NCBI GenBank assembly: GCA_028673005.1
Contig: CM054112.1
Location: 192,251,518-192,315,517 of the forward strand
DNA length: 64,000 nt
DNA from: Tanypteryx hageni
Lineage: Eukaryota; Arthropoda; Insecta; Odonata; Petaluridae
Direction of reading: 5' to 3'
In this document: positions 12,101-26,180 of the stretch, in pieces
Position numbering within the stretch: position 1 is the stretch's first letter
Layout: the number at the start of each line of letters is the position of its first letter
Notes under the pieces: generated by a model
Seen by the model: the letters and a program-made list of their open reading frames with translations, nothing else
Told to the model about the DNA's origin: nothing
Databases searched by the model: none
Program-made: the position numbers and the translations under genes

Positions 12101-15100
12101 AATTCTAACTTTTTCAAAACATCGATTTGAATCAAAGATTAAAGAATAACAAGTGCGCATTTTTTTGCGGCAGGAACTTATGTACAATCGAATAGAGAAA
12201 TTTCATCTTCGATGCAAGGTCTGCATGCAGAATCAACTCGTTAATAGAGACTGCAATGAGGAATCAGATGTAAGTAAAATCCCGCTAAAACAAGTTTGTG
12301 GAGGATGCGTAAATCGTCTCGTTGTATCGACGTTCCAACAAATATTGCTCAAATTATTTCAAAAGAGGAATTCATTTTTTAAATTAAGCTTTGTAACATA
12401 TTCCCAGCAAACTACCACTAATTCGAACCTTACTGGAGGTAAATACAAAATTCAAATCAATAGCACAATTAATAAAACTTCAAAATACTTACTGATAAAA
12501 GTGAATAATAGCGAAGTAATTCTGCCATTGTGATTCGGAGCTTATAAACGTTTTCGCTGTCATGGAAAGCTCGTTGAAAAAGCATTCGTTGCCGTAAGAT
12601 TTTACTCTGTGTCGTAACGAAATGTGTTTGTATGTCCTGTGTTAATTATACCCTTCGATGTAGTAAAAATAAGATTTTAGAAGAATAATGACAGCTTAAT
12701 ATGAATTGTGTTTTGTAATGTAATAGATAAATTAAAGGTAACCTACGAGGGTGTAATTTCTTGCAAGGACATAAAAATTACTTTTTAAAGAATTCAATAT
12801 TTGAAGAAACTATTATTACAAAGAAAAACAATTTTATATTCCACAAAATTTATTTTAATCGCCAGTTTGACTAAAATCTTAGCGTCTTCATCCATACATT
12901 CCGTGTGGAAAGCCAGAATTGTTTTTTCTTCGTGACAATACGATTAAATTCCAGAAAGTTAGCCTTAAAGTAATTCATTGCATTCGAATAATACATTGTA
13001 TTTTTTTAATAACTGGACCACGGATGGCTCAAGATTCCCAGAGCCTCAATCTCTCGCCGAAACTCGAATCCCAGGGGTGGTTTCTCCTAAATTACGCGCT
13101 CTCCGAACTCCAGAGACCGTCTCAACGCGTGTTATTGGGATATTGCTCATCATTCTCGAAATCCCCATTAGCGGCAGGTAAGATATGGAAATCGCGTGAA
13201 ATGTAACTCTTCGAGGGCGTAATCCGATAAGGATCTTTGTATTCCAGTGCATGACGGGTAGAATTACCTCCCTTGAAGGGGATGACGGGTGTGCGTGTGT
13301 TTTTTATTATCTCCCTCCCAAGAACAACCTTCATTCCCCCTTCGATTCGGGGTCGGTTGGGACCCCATCCTTCCTTCGGTCCCGTTTGTTTCCGCTCGAT
13401 GCTAGCTGTCACGAGGAGGAAATCCTACCGGATTAATACATCGCGGGAGCTAAAATGATGTTTTTCGCCTGTCAAGATCCTTAACACCCGACTTGTCGCC
13501 CGGTCTTTCATTCCTCTCACCTTCTCCTTCCCATCCATTCCCTTTCTTTCCTATCACCGATTCTAACCCTTCGCGTCTCGTGTCGGAATGTTATTTGTGG
13601 ATGAAAGGTCACTTTTTTAATCGGCTCGCTATATCCCATTCACAAAACTGGAGCGCGCGCGGCCGTCGTTGAGGAAAATATTTGCGCGTTCCGACGGGAT
13701 CGGATTGGGCGGTGGGAGATGGTGTCTAATGTTGTGTTAAATGGGATAGGATGCGATGTAAAACTTCGGAATAAGTATGATAGCAGGAAACTGCTCAAAT
13801 GCAATCCTAACTCAAACGAATACGTTCCAAAATTCAAGATTCATGACGAAGAATATAAATTGATGACTATGGAATAAATCTTAAACGTGCGCAGCATTCT
13901 TACGATTCCGCAACAAATGAAATAGCAAGCTTTAAGATCCAGTAGCTTTCTACCCCTAACAAAAAATCTTCTCTCGACAAGTTTATGAGCATACTAAAAT
14001 ACAAAAACTATAAGATATCCTCAACCTATGCGCATAACCGTTAAAGCTTATCCCAAAACCAAGTTAAAGTATAATTTAAAAACTCTAATGCGTCTAGCAC
14101 ATGCCTTTCCCATACAGATTAATGAATATGGTGGCAGTAGTACTTACGAGTTGTTCTCGGTAATAGCGTCCTCAAGAATAACCATCGGCAGTTACACTCG
14201 CGAATAATTTTAAACGCCGAATAATTTTCACAATGAAAAATATTTTCGAATCACTTTTCACACAGAAAAAACAATAAGTAAACAAAATTGTTATTGGCCG
14301 ATTTAAATTATGAGAAATTACGTCACGAAGATAACACTGGAACAAATGAAATAAAATAAACAGTTAAATGGATTACCCGATAATATATCTAAGAAAAACT
14401 TCAGCGGTAATGTGTCACACGACGGTTGATCGATCAAATAAGACGGTTCGGGGAATTTATGGCCAAATGCACAAATAAAGGGGGAAAACCTTAAGGCGCC
14501 TCCGGACATATCCCCATACTTCTCCGATCTAAAAATACACATTTAACAAATTCGCTCGAAAGAAGTTATCGTTACCTCATGCCATACCCGTTTCACACAT
14601 CATATTTTCAACACAGAAGAACTTATTGACCTACTCACATAAAACTGCTCGTCCCAAGAAATTCAATTCCCAACGCCGAGCCTTCTGATACAGCAACCTG
14701 TAGTATCTCGCTCGCTTAAGACTCAACGCGAAACCAAAAAATAAAAACTAAGCGGACGGAAATCGGATGAAAAGGCCTAGCCAGATCGACGGAAAGAGAA
14801 AGACCGCGTTTCCTCGTAACTTCGATAAAAATTGCAACGTTACAGATAGGGGAAGACGTTAATGCTCCTATGGGTGAGGCTGGGAAGTCTCCGAGAGCCG
14901 CGAGGGGAAAAAATACCCTACCTGTTGATGACGATCGCGAAACAACGATTCGAAAATTTCCGACACCCAGAGGACGAGAACTTCGGAGGAGAAACCTCCC
15001 GGAAGGATGAGCTCTGGAGAGAAAGAGAGAGAGGGAGAGAAATAAAGAGAGACCCATCAGTTTTTCCCCCGGAGCAACCTAGGAATGGAAAGAGGGAGAG

Positions 15101-15280
15101 AGATAGAGAGACTGAGGGCGCAAGACGGTCTGCATGAGAACCGCAGATTAGGGCGTGGCTTCCAACTAAAGTCACTCACCAGCAGTTTCCATTGGACGTC
15201 GACGGGCCAATGAGAGTTGGCAAAGACCTCGTGACGCACTATATTTATTTGTCGCGCGCACACAAACATGCATAATATAA
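9151..15280. other. Intergenic, upstream of the predicted DH31 promoter
   Basis: Contains a (TC)n run at about 9592-9606 and GC-richer patches at 13030-13600 and 14860-15150. The 126-codon ORF at 12153-12533 has two Cys pairs (CKVC, CGGC) but no known fold that I recognise. No gene called. Confidence 0.5.
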
Positions 15281-15486
15281 AACGTGGGATATTTCCCCAC
15301 TTCCCCTCCTCCTACGTTACACCCCCATCCCCACCACTCGTCCCAGGTCCACTCTTTGCCGAACCCTTTTACCGCCCCTTATTCCCTACCTAAGGGCACC
15401 CTGACTGCCTCCTCCGTCTCCCCTCCCCCATTACACCCGCTCCTACCTACGCTTCTCTCCCACCTACGCCCTCGGTTGGCCCCCTG

Positions 15487-15494
15487 TATAAAAG
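15487..15494 (+). promoter_or_regulatory. TATA box of a predicted promoter (probably DH31)
   Basis: TATAAAAG lies in a C-rich, AT-poor context that stands out from the surrounding AT-rich DNA. It is followed at the expected distance (about 30 bp) by a plausible start near 15518 and then by a strong splice donor at 15585. A CRE-like TGACGCA occurs upstream at about 15228. No other gene is visible downstream on the + strand before the DH31 coding exons. Assignment to DH31 is inference. Confidence 0.5.
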
Positions 15495-15517
15495 AAGCCG
15501 CGAGAAGGGAACATCTC

Positions 15518-15584
15518 GCCACACTGCAACAGGTTCCACCAGCATCCTACACATTCCTGCTGCCGAAGCAACACGCAGTCCAAC
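15518..15584 (+). other. Dh31: Predicted non-coding first exon (5' UTR), probably DH31
   Basis: The segment from about 30 bp past the TATA box to the donor AAC|GTGAGT (15585) contains no ATG, as expected for a leader. Joining it to exon 2 would give CAACAAAATGAAA around the start codon, a good arthropod initiation context. The start is estimated from TATA spacing, not seen directly. The implied intron 1 would be 15585-54628 (39,044 bp). It could instead lead to an unseen exon or transcript. Confidence 0.45.
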
Positions 15585-17029
15585 GTGAGTACCTCTCTCT
15601 CTCTGTTTCGTAAAAATCCTCCATGCCCCTCGCTAAGGCGATCTCTTTACCCAGGGGACAGACTTCGGGAAAAATATTTGGTGTAGTGGGAATGTCGTGG
15701 AAACGACGAATCGGGAGGGGATGTTGAGTTAGCGACGATTTTTTTCTGCAGAATTTTTCTTGGGACGGTTTGCGAAATGAGTCGTGTCGGTTCGTGTCTC
15801 GGTTCTTCTTTATTTTTCTTGCAAAATACTTTTTTTCACTTCGCAGGAGGTGCCATACGATTTCGTTCCCACATCATTAGTTAGTTTGCTCACAATGTCT
15901 AAGTATTTATTCGAATTATCTGCTATGCCAGAATGGTCGGGCAAATGCGTACAAATTTTTTTTCTTTTCATTTTCCCTGTTTAATAAGTACGTTTTTTTC
16001 AAATATCCTGTTAATGTTCTAAGTTTTCCTGCTTTGGTTTTAAAAATTAAATGTTGCTACTTCATTTTCGTGTTCATTTCAGTATGGTATTGTGCGTTCC
16101 CTAACATTTCTAACACATTCGAGGAATTTATAATTATATATTCTGCGCTAAATCTATATTTTTAAAGAGACGACGCGTGCTCTTCTCTTTAGAAATCGTT
16201 TCTTCTTTCTTCTTCTTTCGTTCTTCTACGTTTTTCCCCGAAATGGAAAACTCACTTTAGATGATGTATTTTTTATCCGTTTATCTCATTTCATCGGAAT
16301 TTTACCTTTTTAGCTATTAATCCACGATTTATTGGAGATGTTTTTGCCATTTACAGCCATTTAAATGTCTTATGCGACTATTGTATGCAACGCATATTTT
16401 TTTCCGTAAGATTTTAAACTTTGCCCGTTATTCGCCCAGAGAGAGAATTTTGCCCACCGAGCGAGAAATGAGAATTATAACTTGTTTCTGCTTTGTCGCG
16501 CTTAAATCTACATGCTGCGTGCTTCAAATTCAGCGAAGTCAACAACTAAGCTTTGAATCGATAAATTTCCGATCGCAGGAAAGGGTTTCATAAAAACGCT
16601 TTGTTTTGATTTCTCTCGCTTCATTAAAGAGAGTGGTGCACATGCGACTAAACGATGATTTTTTTCCTCCTTCTCTTTCCTTCTATTTCTCAGGTTTCAT
16701 TCGGTGTAAAATTTCGTTTTCCCGATCTCCGACGACACGTTGCCCATTTTCCATGCGCTGCGTACTGCATTAAGTTTATTCTCACGCTCGCGGTAAATCC
16801 TTTCGCTTAATGAAAACGCCCTCAAACTTCTGACAGAAACTTTTTACGCATTCATCGATATGAAATCCGGTTTACGAATCAATCTGATTCTGACACATCT
16901 CACGCCCCCATCCCCTAATGAAAATATTCAAGTACACAATTTTACCTCTCGATGCAGTAGTTTATTTACAATGTGAGAAAAATAAAATAGGAAAAATATT
17001 TTATAATATAAAAATTAAATGCTCAAGCT

Positions 17030-17098
17030 GTCATTTGTTGCGCCCCTAAGCGTGATGCGCCCTAGGCGGGTGCCTCGCTCGCCTAACCCTCGTCCTGG
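17030..17098 (+). repeat. Fragment of a hAT-like repeat end
   Basis: The string GCGCCCTAGGCGGGTGCCTC then GCTCGCCTAACCC is the kind of sequence found at the right end of insect hAT elements of the CAGGGCCGGC type, relatives of which occur at 28808 and 48214. It is truncated, without a clear partner end. Confidence 0.3.
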
Positions 17099-17894
17099 AT
17101 CTGCTCGTAGTCATATTATTGCTCCATTCTGCCCGCTTGAAACAAATTTCGCATTGAAATGGAAGGGTATCAAGAGCCGAGAGGAGATTTTAAAAATTGA
17201 AGATTTTGAATTACTCTTTTGACACCTCGTACTCAGATCGGGCAAGGAGTTAACTGAATTATTTACACGCAAATTGCGACGGCGTAAACGAATTTTGCCT
17301 TTCCTACCTTCCTGACAAAATCTCTGTTCTGCTTTCCCCTAGTAATTATCCGACAGAATGCTCTTCGGTATTTTTTTCGTCGGATATTTAAAACGACTAG
17401 CCATCCGATTTATTTCGAAGTGATTAGCGTATTAATGTAAAGCGAGCATTACGACATACACATGAGTCTTTTTAGATACCGTTCCGGAATCACGGAATTA
17501 AAGAGTAAGCGGCCAGAATTTTTATGAATTACAAATGGCAACATATCCACAGTCGATGCATGAAATAATACATTTGCGGTCTGGCTGAATCTTTAATATC
17601 GTAAAGCGTTTTCTCGAGCTTAACGCAGCATTTTTCATGAAACGGTAAACCACCAGTCGAATATTCATCCGTATGTCAAAAAATAAAAGCAAAATTCGGC
17701 AGCGATTCCGATATTTTTTAGATCTTTCTCACGTTCAATTATGTCATAAACCTAGACCGTCATCATGGAATGCATTATCATTCGAATCATGCTTAGTATC
17801 GAATTTAATTTTAAACAAGTGAATTATATTACGTTTTGATATTTTAAAAAATCGTAATTTCTGGTAATGACTTCCACAAGAATTGCAATCTTTA

Positions 17895-17942
17895 AAGAGC
17901 ACCTGTCCAGAGAGTGAAAGACGCGGGATCGATTCCCGAAAC
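17895..17942 (+). repeat. tRNA-derived SINE fragment
   Basis: AGAGCACCTGTCCAGAGAG followed by ACGCGGGATCGATTCCCG is the anticodon-to-T-arm region of an arthropod tRNA-derived SINE head (box B-like at 17926-17936). The D-arm half is degraded, so it is not a tRNA gene. Confidence 0.5.
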
Positions 17943-20817
17943 AGTTTAGAATTTCTCTCCTTATCTACGCCGAAAATCTGTCAATAAAGTGGTTTAACGT
18001 CATCAGTTAAAAGTAAAGTTTAATTTAATTTATATTTCAAGAAGTAATTCGTTCTTAATATGCGCAAAATTCGACAAATTATTGGCTTTGCTGTCCGATG
18101 TTTCGTGGTAAACATAATTAATCGAGAACAAGTAAAGATGAAATATGGCTGCATTCAGGTTAACAATATTTGTCAATTTTACGAAAGGTTTACCTCCCCC
18201 TCCTTCATTTTAAGTACAGAATAGCCTTTTTAATTTAACTTCTCTAAATAATATATTTACTATAATGGTATTTTTATTATCTTAATTTGACAAAATATCA
18301 AAGAATAAATCCATTGACATTTATCTGTAGCTGTAAACGAACATTGCGTGCAGTGAAATTTTATATTCGCAGGAAAAATGTTGTTTTTGTTAGATTAGTC
18401 TGATTCGATTTAAACAAAATGTTAACTTTCTTTTGGCTAAAAATAAGGCTTTTTATTCTCATTAAATTTAATGTTAATTCTTACAGCGAGAAACTTCTTA
18501 GAGGATGCATGTTTAAACACTGAGACGCAGAAAGATTCAACGTCGACGTTTATGAGATTCTCATCAGTTGCTTGAGAGTCTCGCCAGCACACAATGAATC
18601 GTAAACGGATGTCTACGTTTCTTTTGTAATAAGATACCAAGAATAGAACTAAAAAAAGTAAAATGAAGAGGTTGGAAAATGTGGCTTATTTACTCCGTAT
18701 TGTAGAGATCGATACGTTCTCCGCGAGTGAGCATTAAATGGCGTACAATCGTTGGAATGTGATTTTCTGAAGACGTTTCGGGACAAAGGGATTTAATTTA
18801 TACTTCGAAAATACCGGCACTTTCTATTATTTTTTTAGTCTACCGCATTTATGGCTAAATGAAAATTCCGTATACATTAATTTCAGTATATACTGTACCA
18901 CGATGCTGATACATAAGCGAGTATAGTTAGAACAGCTGAAGACGATGCTCTTTCTAAAAGAAATGCGATCTATCTCGAATGTATTTGGCGATATTCTTAA
19001 TATTTTAGTAATAGGTTATCTAAATGAATATAAATAGTTCTAAAATTGTAAGAGAATTTCATCTAAGAGGCATTATGCGTTATTATTTAATATTGCCAAC
19101 CATTTAAGCTCTATGAGAATAAATAGATGAACTGTTTCTTAAGATGAAATTAGTGCAAAAAAATAACAGTAGGTATAATATTTAATTTAATTAAATCTTT
19201 TCAACTTTTGCTGAAATTTAGTCTCACTGTTTTAACGTTTTAAATAATTTTAATAACATGAATTTGAAACTTGAACTCTCTAAGAGAGGCTCAGATAGAC
19301 TAATTAATTACTAAATCATTGCATGTTTTACATGCCATCATTAGTTTATCTAAAGTATCGTAATTAATTGAGTTTTGCTTCGATTTTTTCTCGTACCCTT
19401 CTCTTCTGAGCCTTAATTCATAATTGTACTTCAAAAGAGTTTTTCTGAGAAATTTATCCAAGAATTAATTTTCGATCTCATTTCAAATTTAAAATACAAA
19501 TTTTCTTTCTTTAATCCTAATTTAACACATGGGAACTTGCATTATTTGTTCCTATAATGGAAGAAAGAATAACATAGTTTCGTATTTAGTATATAGAACG
19601 TTTTTTATCGCCGAGAACTATTCTGAGAGTTCAGATTTTCTCTTTGCTTTCCATTAAACAAAATAATTGACTGCGGAAAGCACTAATGTTTGCAAAACAT
19701 TAATACGGTTTTCGTTCGTAATGGATGACATTTAACAAAGTTTTTTTTTAGTCATTCCGTAGCGTTATGAGATTTTGCATGTGTGAGACTGTAATCTAAT
19801 TTAATGAATAGTGATGCTCAACTAACTATGCAAAACTTTCGTAAAATTTTAGATTCTGAAAATAATAAAAATCGATTAAAAAAATAAAGAAAACATATAT
19901 CGAGTCTAAGTTTTTTCCAATATGTGTCTACTGGGAAGTTTAATAAAAACTAAGATATGATATTGGACTGAAGATGTAGTTTAACATTAAAGGTTAGTTT
20001 ACCGTTAACATCTTCGGATCTTTTACTGGTAGGATATCGTTACGTCCTTAAGTATTTAATAGGTTTTTGTTTCGTCATCCTTTGAAGAAGCGATAAAAAA
20101 TATTCTCTTTGATGTTTCCAAAAAGCTTAACGTAATCTTTTCCTCTCATTGGAATCATAGTCTCCCTTCGATAAATGTATGTGGTTGATCGAAAATTATT
20201 CGTTAAACACATTAACAAGCCCATAAAATCAATATAACGTCACGTTTTGTGTCCAAGATTTGTATCGTGAATTCAATTTAAGAAAAACTATTTTTCTATT
20301 AATTGCTAATGGAATCGTCATCATAAACATCGTAACATAAAACTCAGTTGCCAAACTGAAACATAAAATTTACGATCTTCATCTGATTTTTCGCAAAGTT
20401 GAGCAATATCTGTGTAACATATTACCACGTTTAATATCTCCGTAGTGAAAAGATATTCCTTTACGAGTTATTTCGGCCGATGTGAATTTCGCGTGAATGA
20501 AAGATCATATATTTTATGCAGTTAAATGTGTATTTATTTCAATTTAAGTACATGAAAGTTAATATGATAAAATCTTTATACGTATATTGATACTCAATGT
20601 CTGTCCGTCCGTCCCCATTTTTATCTCTTGAACAGTTTGTCATAGAGAAATGCTGTAAATGTCATTTTATTTCTGCCAACTAGGAAACACCGGAAAAACT
20701 ATTTTCGTTTACATAAGTGTCCCGGATTGGACTCCGGGAGACGATAACATTTTCCCATATTTTTACACAAGAGTTTAGATTTTTCAAGGTGCAAGGTTTA
20801 TTTCCTTCATTCATTAA

Positions 20818-21065
20818 AATACGTAAATATGGACCGAATTTCTCCGTTTTTGCTTTACTTGACGGCTAAAACTATAAAATATATTATTCTTGCAATGTTT
20901 TGATGTTACTTGGAATAATATCTCAGAAACACGCATTTTTTTCGAAATTTTATGACTATTTCGTAATCTTTCCGAGTGTGGTCAAGGCGACTCACATTGT
21001 TACCTCCGATTGAATTAGCGTCTATTAGGCCTTCAAATAGACGAAAGAATTGTGTTATTCGCTTC
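20818..21065 (-). repeat. Dispersed repeat, copy 1
   Basis: Its reverse complement matches 31064-31303 over about 245 bp with roughly four of five bases equal by eye. Shared blocks include GAGAAATTCGGTCCATATTT, CATAAAATTTCGAAAA and TTCAATCGGAGG. No coding frame or terminal repeats are evident. Probably an unclassified interspersed repeat. Confidence 0.7.
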
Positions 21066-22616
21066 GCGCTGTTTATGAAGCATCGAAATTATAGTTGTAA
21101 TAATTTCAAACTTAATTGATTGCAACATTAATAATTAAAGATTATTATTATTCAGTAAACTGCAAGCAGGCTGTGGGCATTTTTAACGACTGACCAAAAG
21201 AAAAAAATCTTTTCTTTATTTAGATACTGGAATGTGACCTTTTTCACATGGAAGAGACAATTACAATTGCACATATAAATTATAAAAACAAACAAGACAT
21301 TCAAAATATCAGGTACCTAATTTTATAAGGCGAAATTGGCAATTATTACTTTTAAACATGCAGATTTCTAGCTGACTTCGCAAAATTTTTTGGCGAGTAC
21401 CACTAGTATTATATAATATGCGTTAGCACTTGAATTAGAATGCCGCAAATTTTGAGTGCATATTGTTTGAATGGATACGCAAAACTTGTTTTTGATAAAT
21501 TTCTCCTTGGGTTGGATAAGAATCCAAATATTTTTAGCCATATAAAATGAAAGAAGTGCAGCTTAAACACTCATACGTATGACCACAAAGCCGGCGACAA
21601 ATTTTAAATTTGCTAAGATTCCAATTTAACAATTCATATGTTTGCACTCAACGAATGAAAAAATTATACGAAGATATAACACATGGCTATTAATATAATA
21701 TAATAAATTGAAAGTTCAGTAATTTGATTTTTATTCTGTTTCAGTTTAGATATGACTTATGATTTTCATGAAATGGCTAACGCGACAAAAATTATTTACA
21801 CCACGAACATAACATATCTGAATCCACTACTGAACGCTTAGAGGTTAGAAAAAGAGTAGTTTCTTTATAATGGGCCAGTTATAGCACTGATAATTCCTAA
21901 AATAAATCATCTTCATTTTTCCCTAAAATAAGTTAAAATGATGTTGACTGGAAAACTAGTAAACCCCCATGGAAAGGAGGGGAGAAATTCCAACCTATTC
22001 TATTCCGTTAAAAACGTATGAATTCTCTTTCGTCACGGAAGAGATTAGAATGGGATAGTCTCCCGTTTCACTTCTGACGGACAAAATCCAGAATTATCCT
22101 CCGTTGGCATGGAGCAGTTTTTATTAGGGCTCGAGGATTTCTCACATTGAGAGATTACTGGCAAAATAAACTTTTCAAATCTCTTGTATCGTGCGTTCAA
22201 CTGGACTACTGGAGTGGACCAGGAAAACAAAAGTGAGCGTATAACAACTGCATCGATGATCGTTACTCTTCTCTGCAGATGACGAAAATAGAAATACACG
22301 AATTAATCTTCTAAGAGGATTAAATTTGCAAGTATTTTCACCATTATTTTTCATTGTTTCATATAATACGATAATTATATATTTACCAAATTTAGTGACA
22401 AATGCCCTAATTGGAGATGGCAGATTTATTTTTCCTATTCAGGTTAAAATAAGGTTGAGAAAAATGTTAAAAATAATAAAATAAATATATTTCGTAGTTA
22501 GGCAGGTTGTTTTCTAAAATAAAATTTGATCAATTAATCAAGATGTATTATCAGAGAATTTTGATAGAAGTTACTTCAGTTTTAGTTTGACATCAGCTGT
22601 TAAATAAAGGTTTTCA

Positions 22617-22661
22617 TTCTTTCTTTCATCTTGGCCAATTTGAAGAAGATGAAAGAAAGAA
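22617..22661. repeat. Perfect 16-bp hairpin
   Basis: TTCTTTCTTTCATCTT (22617-22632) and AAGATGAAAGAAAGAA (22646-22661) are exact reverse complements separated by 13 bases. No gene or transposon terminus is apparent around it. Confidence 0.7.
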
Positions 22662-25600
22662 CTCCTTGAAAAGATGTCATAGGGTTTTTAAAAAATAATC
22701 GACCTAAAACCATAAAAATCGAAGGTAGTGGGCACTAAAATGCACCATCACAAATGTTTCACATATCGAAAAATGATTATATCGACAACAAATCTTCTTT
22801 TATCAAATCCTCAGGAATTCAAATACAATTCTCCACTCGTCAACCACGCGTGAATCTATTTATTTTCAGCAGTAAACGGTATCCAATCATTTTAACATCG
22901 ACATCCGCCGAAAGCTTCCCTTTGATACATAAATCGAAGCGGCACGCTCTTTTTTTCGACCAAACTTGGGCTCCGATTACCAAAGCCGAAAGCGATTATA
23001 ACAACGTCCTTTAAAGAATACACATGACCTTTTATAAATTCCAAACTGAAACATTTCGAATTACGCTAAAAATCGTCCCGCTTTTTTAAAAAAGTAATCA
23101 CGTCGTCAATTACATCGCGGTGTCGTAAAACTCGTAATCCCTTATTCTCCGTGCTGTTATGGAACGTACGTTACGAAACAGCCTCATCTACTGAATGCAT
23201 AAAATCCCATAACGTTAAGATTAAGCTTCTCGTTCGGAATCCTTTAATCCCTAACCCCCCAACTCTTCTCCGCCACCCTCATACCCCCTTCCCGTTACGC
23301 AGCCCAAACCCTCCAAGAACGCCCCACTTCGTCGCTAGGGCGAAAAGAGGAGGAGGTGTAGTGTAGGAAAGGGGATTTTCTGCTATTCCAGTTCCCTCTT
23401 TCTCCTCCTTTCTCCCAATAACCTGCCATCCTTTCCTACAGACTCCGACCTCACTCATCCTCGTCCTATCCCACGGAGAAACATCCGCTTCGATGCCCTC
23501 CTCGCGGAAGACAATTCTTTAATCCCTAGGACCTCAAAACAGCCGTCTCCTTGTCATTCCACGTCGGCGCTTATTGTTTCATACAAGAGAGAAAGAGAGA
23601 GAGAGATGGCGTTCTTATTCCCTCGCGGCAACGTACATCGCGATGCAAGTACGCCACGTAAACCACCCATCCATGTCTCTCCTAATCCCCTCGCTCTCCC
23701 CCCTTGTCCCCGTGACCTTCGGTGACCCTGGAGTTCCTCGGGATCTTTTTCATCAGGTAAACACATTAAGGAGTTATTATTATTTACTCGCGAGTGCCAC
23801 ATCCGTGCAAGATGGGACCAGTGTTTTCCACCATTCATTAGATTATCCTCTAATTGGGATGGCTCGGAGAGACGACATTTCTTGTCTAATATCCAAGAAA
23901 TTTTTTGATTTGGATAATTATTCTACTAGAAAGATTTCATGTTGGAAATATGAGACTTCAAAGAGGAAAGTTTTTAAAAAAATTGTCCTTTAGCGGGAAA
24001 GGATAAATAAGTTCCACTTCGAAATAATCACTATTACGAATGTAGGCTTATTATTTAAACCAACGTTTATATTGCGTAAAAAAGCTGTGAAATAAACTTT
24101 TTTCAATTAAATTTCTTGTTATAATTCTCAAGCAACCATAGAAAGAGGCAATGTCTCATGCAGCGCCAAAAGTCTTTATTTTAAGATGTTACGAACTGAA
24201 ATGATTTTCGGTAAGATAGTGTTATTAAATAACTATTTAGTAGAACACTGATCCAAGATTATGGTAATTAACTCGTTTTTTATTAAGTTTTGGTAATTTT
24301 TTAAGGCTGAGTACCATGTCGATGAAAATTTTCACATACAAACCTAGAATAATATGGAGTTGTTAATATAATGAGAGGCTATTATAAAAACATTTTTATC
24401 TTGCTGCTTCTTCCTATCGGTGAAAATTTTGGTCAAGCCCTAGAGTAAATATATTCTTATCTTTTCTATTTGTCTAACTCTGTAAACATATTCTGGATTA
24501 TTTATTTTTTATAAAATTCAATTATTTCAAATGTTTTTCTCAGTGATTTTTTTTCAATTCAGCGCATTGATTTTTATTTGTTTTTCAGTGATTTTAGCTC
24601 AATGCAGTTTGTAAACACGAGAAGTATTTCCATTTGTTTAGGCCAATCTTTGAGTGTAAATGAAAAAATAGCATTGAAAATTAGATATTTAAAAACTTTT
24701 ATGGAGCTACATAATATTAGTTATGAATTACATGATTTTTATAACCTAAAAAAATGTCTATCATTGGGAACAGTTCAGGAAGGACAACTCGTACATGAAA
24801 TGAAATCTGTTGCCTTCATCAATTTTTTCACTAAGTTCTTATGAAACTTGTTTTTAAAAACACAAGCGATTGTTCGTTTGAAGCAATACGCACAAGAGAA
24901 AAATTTATAATTTTTATCTAAGAAAATGCATAAAATCTAAGTGATCAAAATGAAAAGTCTTTTGCCGGTAAATTTAGTGCTCTTTCGATTGCGGAGTAAA
25001 AACAAAAAGTTTGTCATTCGTTTTTCTGCAAATATAACAAAATGTATATTCAACTTAATTTTTCCAGCTACTTAATGAATGTTTAGCTCATCCACACAAC
25101 AGATATTTCAATCGCCTTAATGTTTAAAACATCACAGCTAAAATTTTCGAAAAATCCCGTTATACAGTTTTAATTAAAAGTCATGCAAACACTATGGGAC
25201 ACGAAATCTAATCCTCAAATAACTTATGACTTACTTCCAAAAATCAAACCTTTCTCTTCGTATAATTATCAGATGCTAGATCGCTCGTTTCGAACAAAGG
25301 ATATAATCTATATTTTTTAGCTAACGTTTTTCAAGTCAGTCCATCGCGCTTCTTTAAACGTTCGTTCGATAAATACTCAATGACCACGTTTTGATAAAAT
25401 TTAAACGCTAAACACTCTGAAAGAGCGGTTAAAATGGGTCAAATCGACGACCGAAGTACCCAAAACTTCTTTCGTTCGGAGAAGTAAACTCGAAGTACGA
25501 AAACAGACCGTTCGAGTACACAGTTGACAAGATGGTCTTCCAATTCTCCGCGGACAGCCACGGACGGAATCGCGATTTGATCAGGAAAGAGAGTTTGAAC

Positions 25601-25739
25601 AGCACCTCCCACTCCAACATTAAGTCTGCGCCAAATAAAAGATCCCCTTATTATTTTTTTCTTTAGGCTAAGCTCATCCGAGGCCAACGCTTATTAAGAG
25701 AGGAAGAGAAACAGAGAGAGAAAAAAGGATTTGTTTACT

Positions 25740-26180
25740 CGCTTCTTTCATCCTCCTCCATTTTCCCTCCTTTCTTTTTTCTCACCTCCGAGCTGTCTCC
25801 TGACTTCCTTCCTCGACGTCTCCTCCTTTCTTCCTCTTCCTCCTCTTTGAAATCCTTCTTCTTCTCCTTTCCCCACCCTCACTTTCAACAAGGAGACGTC
25901 CCACCCCGAGGGAGGACACGCGGTCTCGTTAAAGTAGTCGGACGGAGTGGGAGCGAGTTCGGGAGGGAGGGAGGGGAGGGAGAGAGAGAGGGGGGAGATA
26001 AAGGAGAGAGCAGATACGAAAAAGGGGGGAGACAAAGGCTGGAGGAGAAAGGATACGATTCGGAGAAAAGGAAATGGATTCCGCGGAGGAGGGAGGGGGG
26101 AAGAAAAGCAGCTCGGGGGTTAAGAAAAGAGAAAGAAATGGAGAGAGGCAGAGAGAAAGAGACGGCGAGAGAAAGGAACC
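25740..26180. repeat. Pyrimidine-rich then purine-rich tract
   Basis: 25740-25880 is dominated by T and C (CTCCTCC, TTCTTCTTC runs). From about 25965 to 26170 the same strand is dominated by G and A (GGGAGGGAGG, AGAGAGAGAG). The two halves are roughly complementary. ORFs in it are low-complexity artefacts. Confidence 0.7.

Larger units (their letters stand above)
15585..20817 (+). other. Predicted intron 1, first part
   Basis: AT-rich sequence containing only the SINE and hAT-end fragments listed separately. Confidence 0.4.

Noticed and set aside
12153..12533. 126-codon ORF with two CxxC pairs
   Set aside because: Two CxxC pairs hint at a zinc-binding fold, but spacing fits no family I know, the C-terminal half looks random, and there is no promoter or partner exon.
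23574..23993. 139-codon + strand ORF
   Set aside because: Starts in a GA repeat and continues in GC-rich sequence with no domain; an overlapping antisense ORF of similar quality exists.
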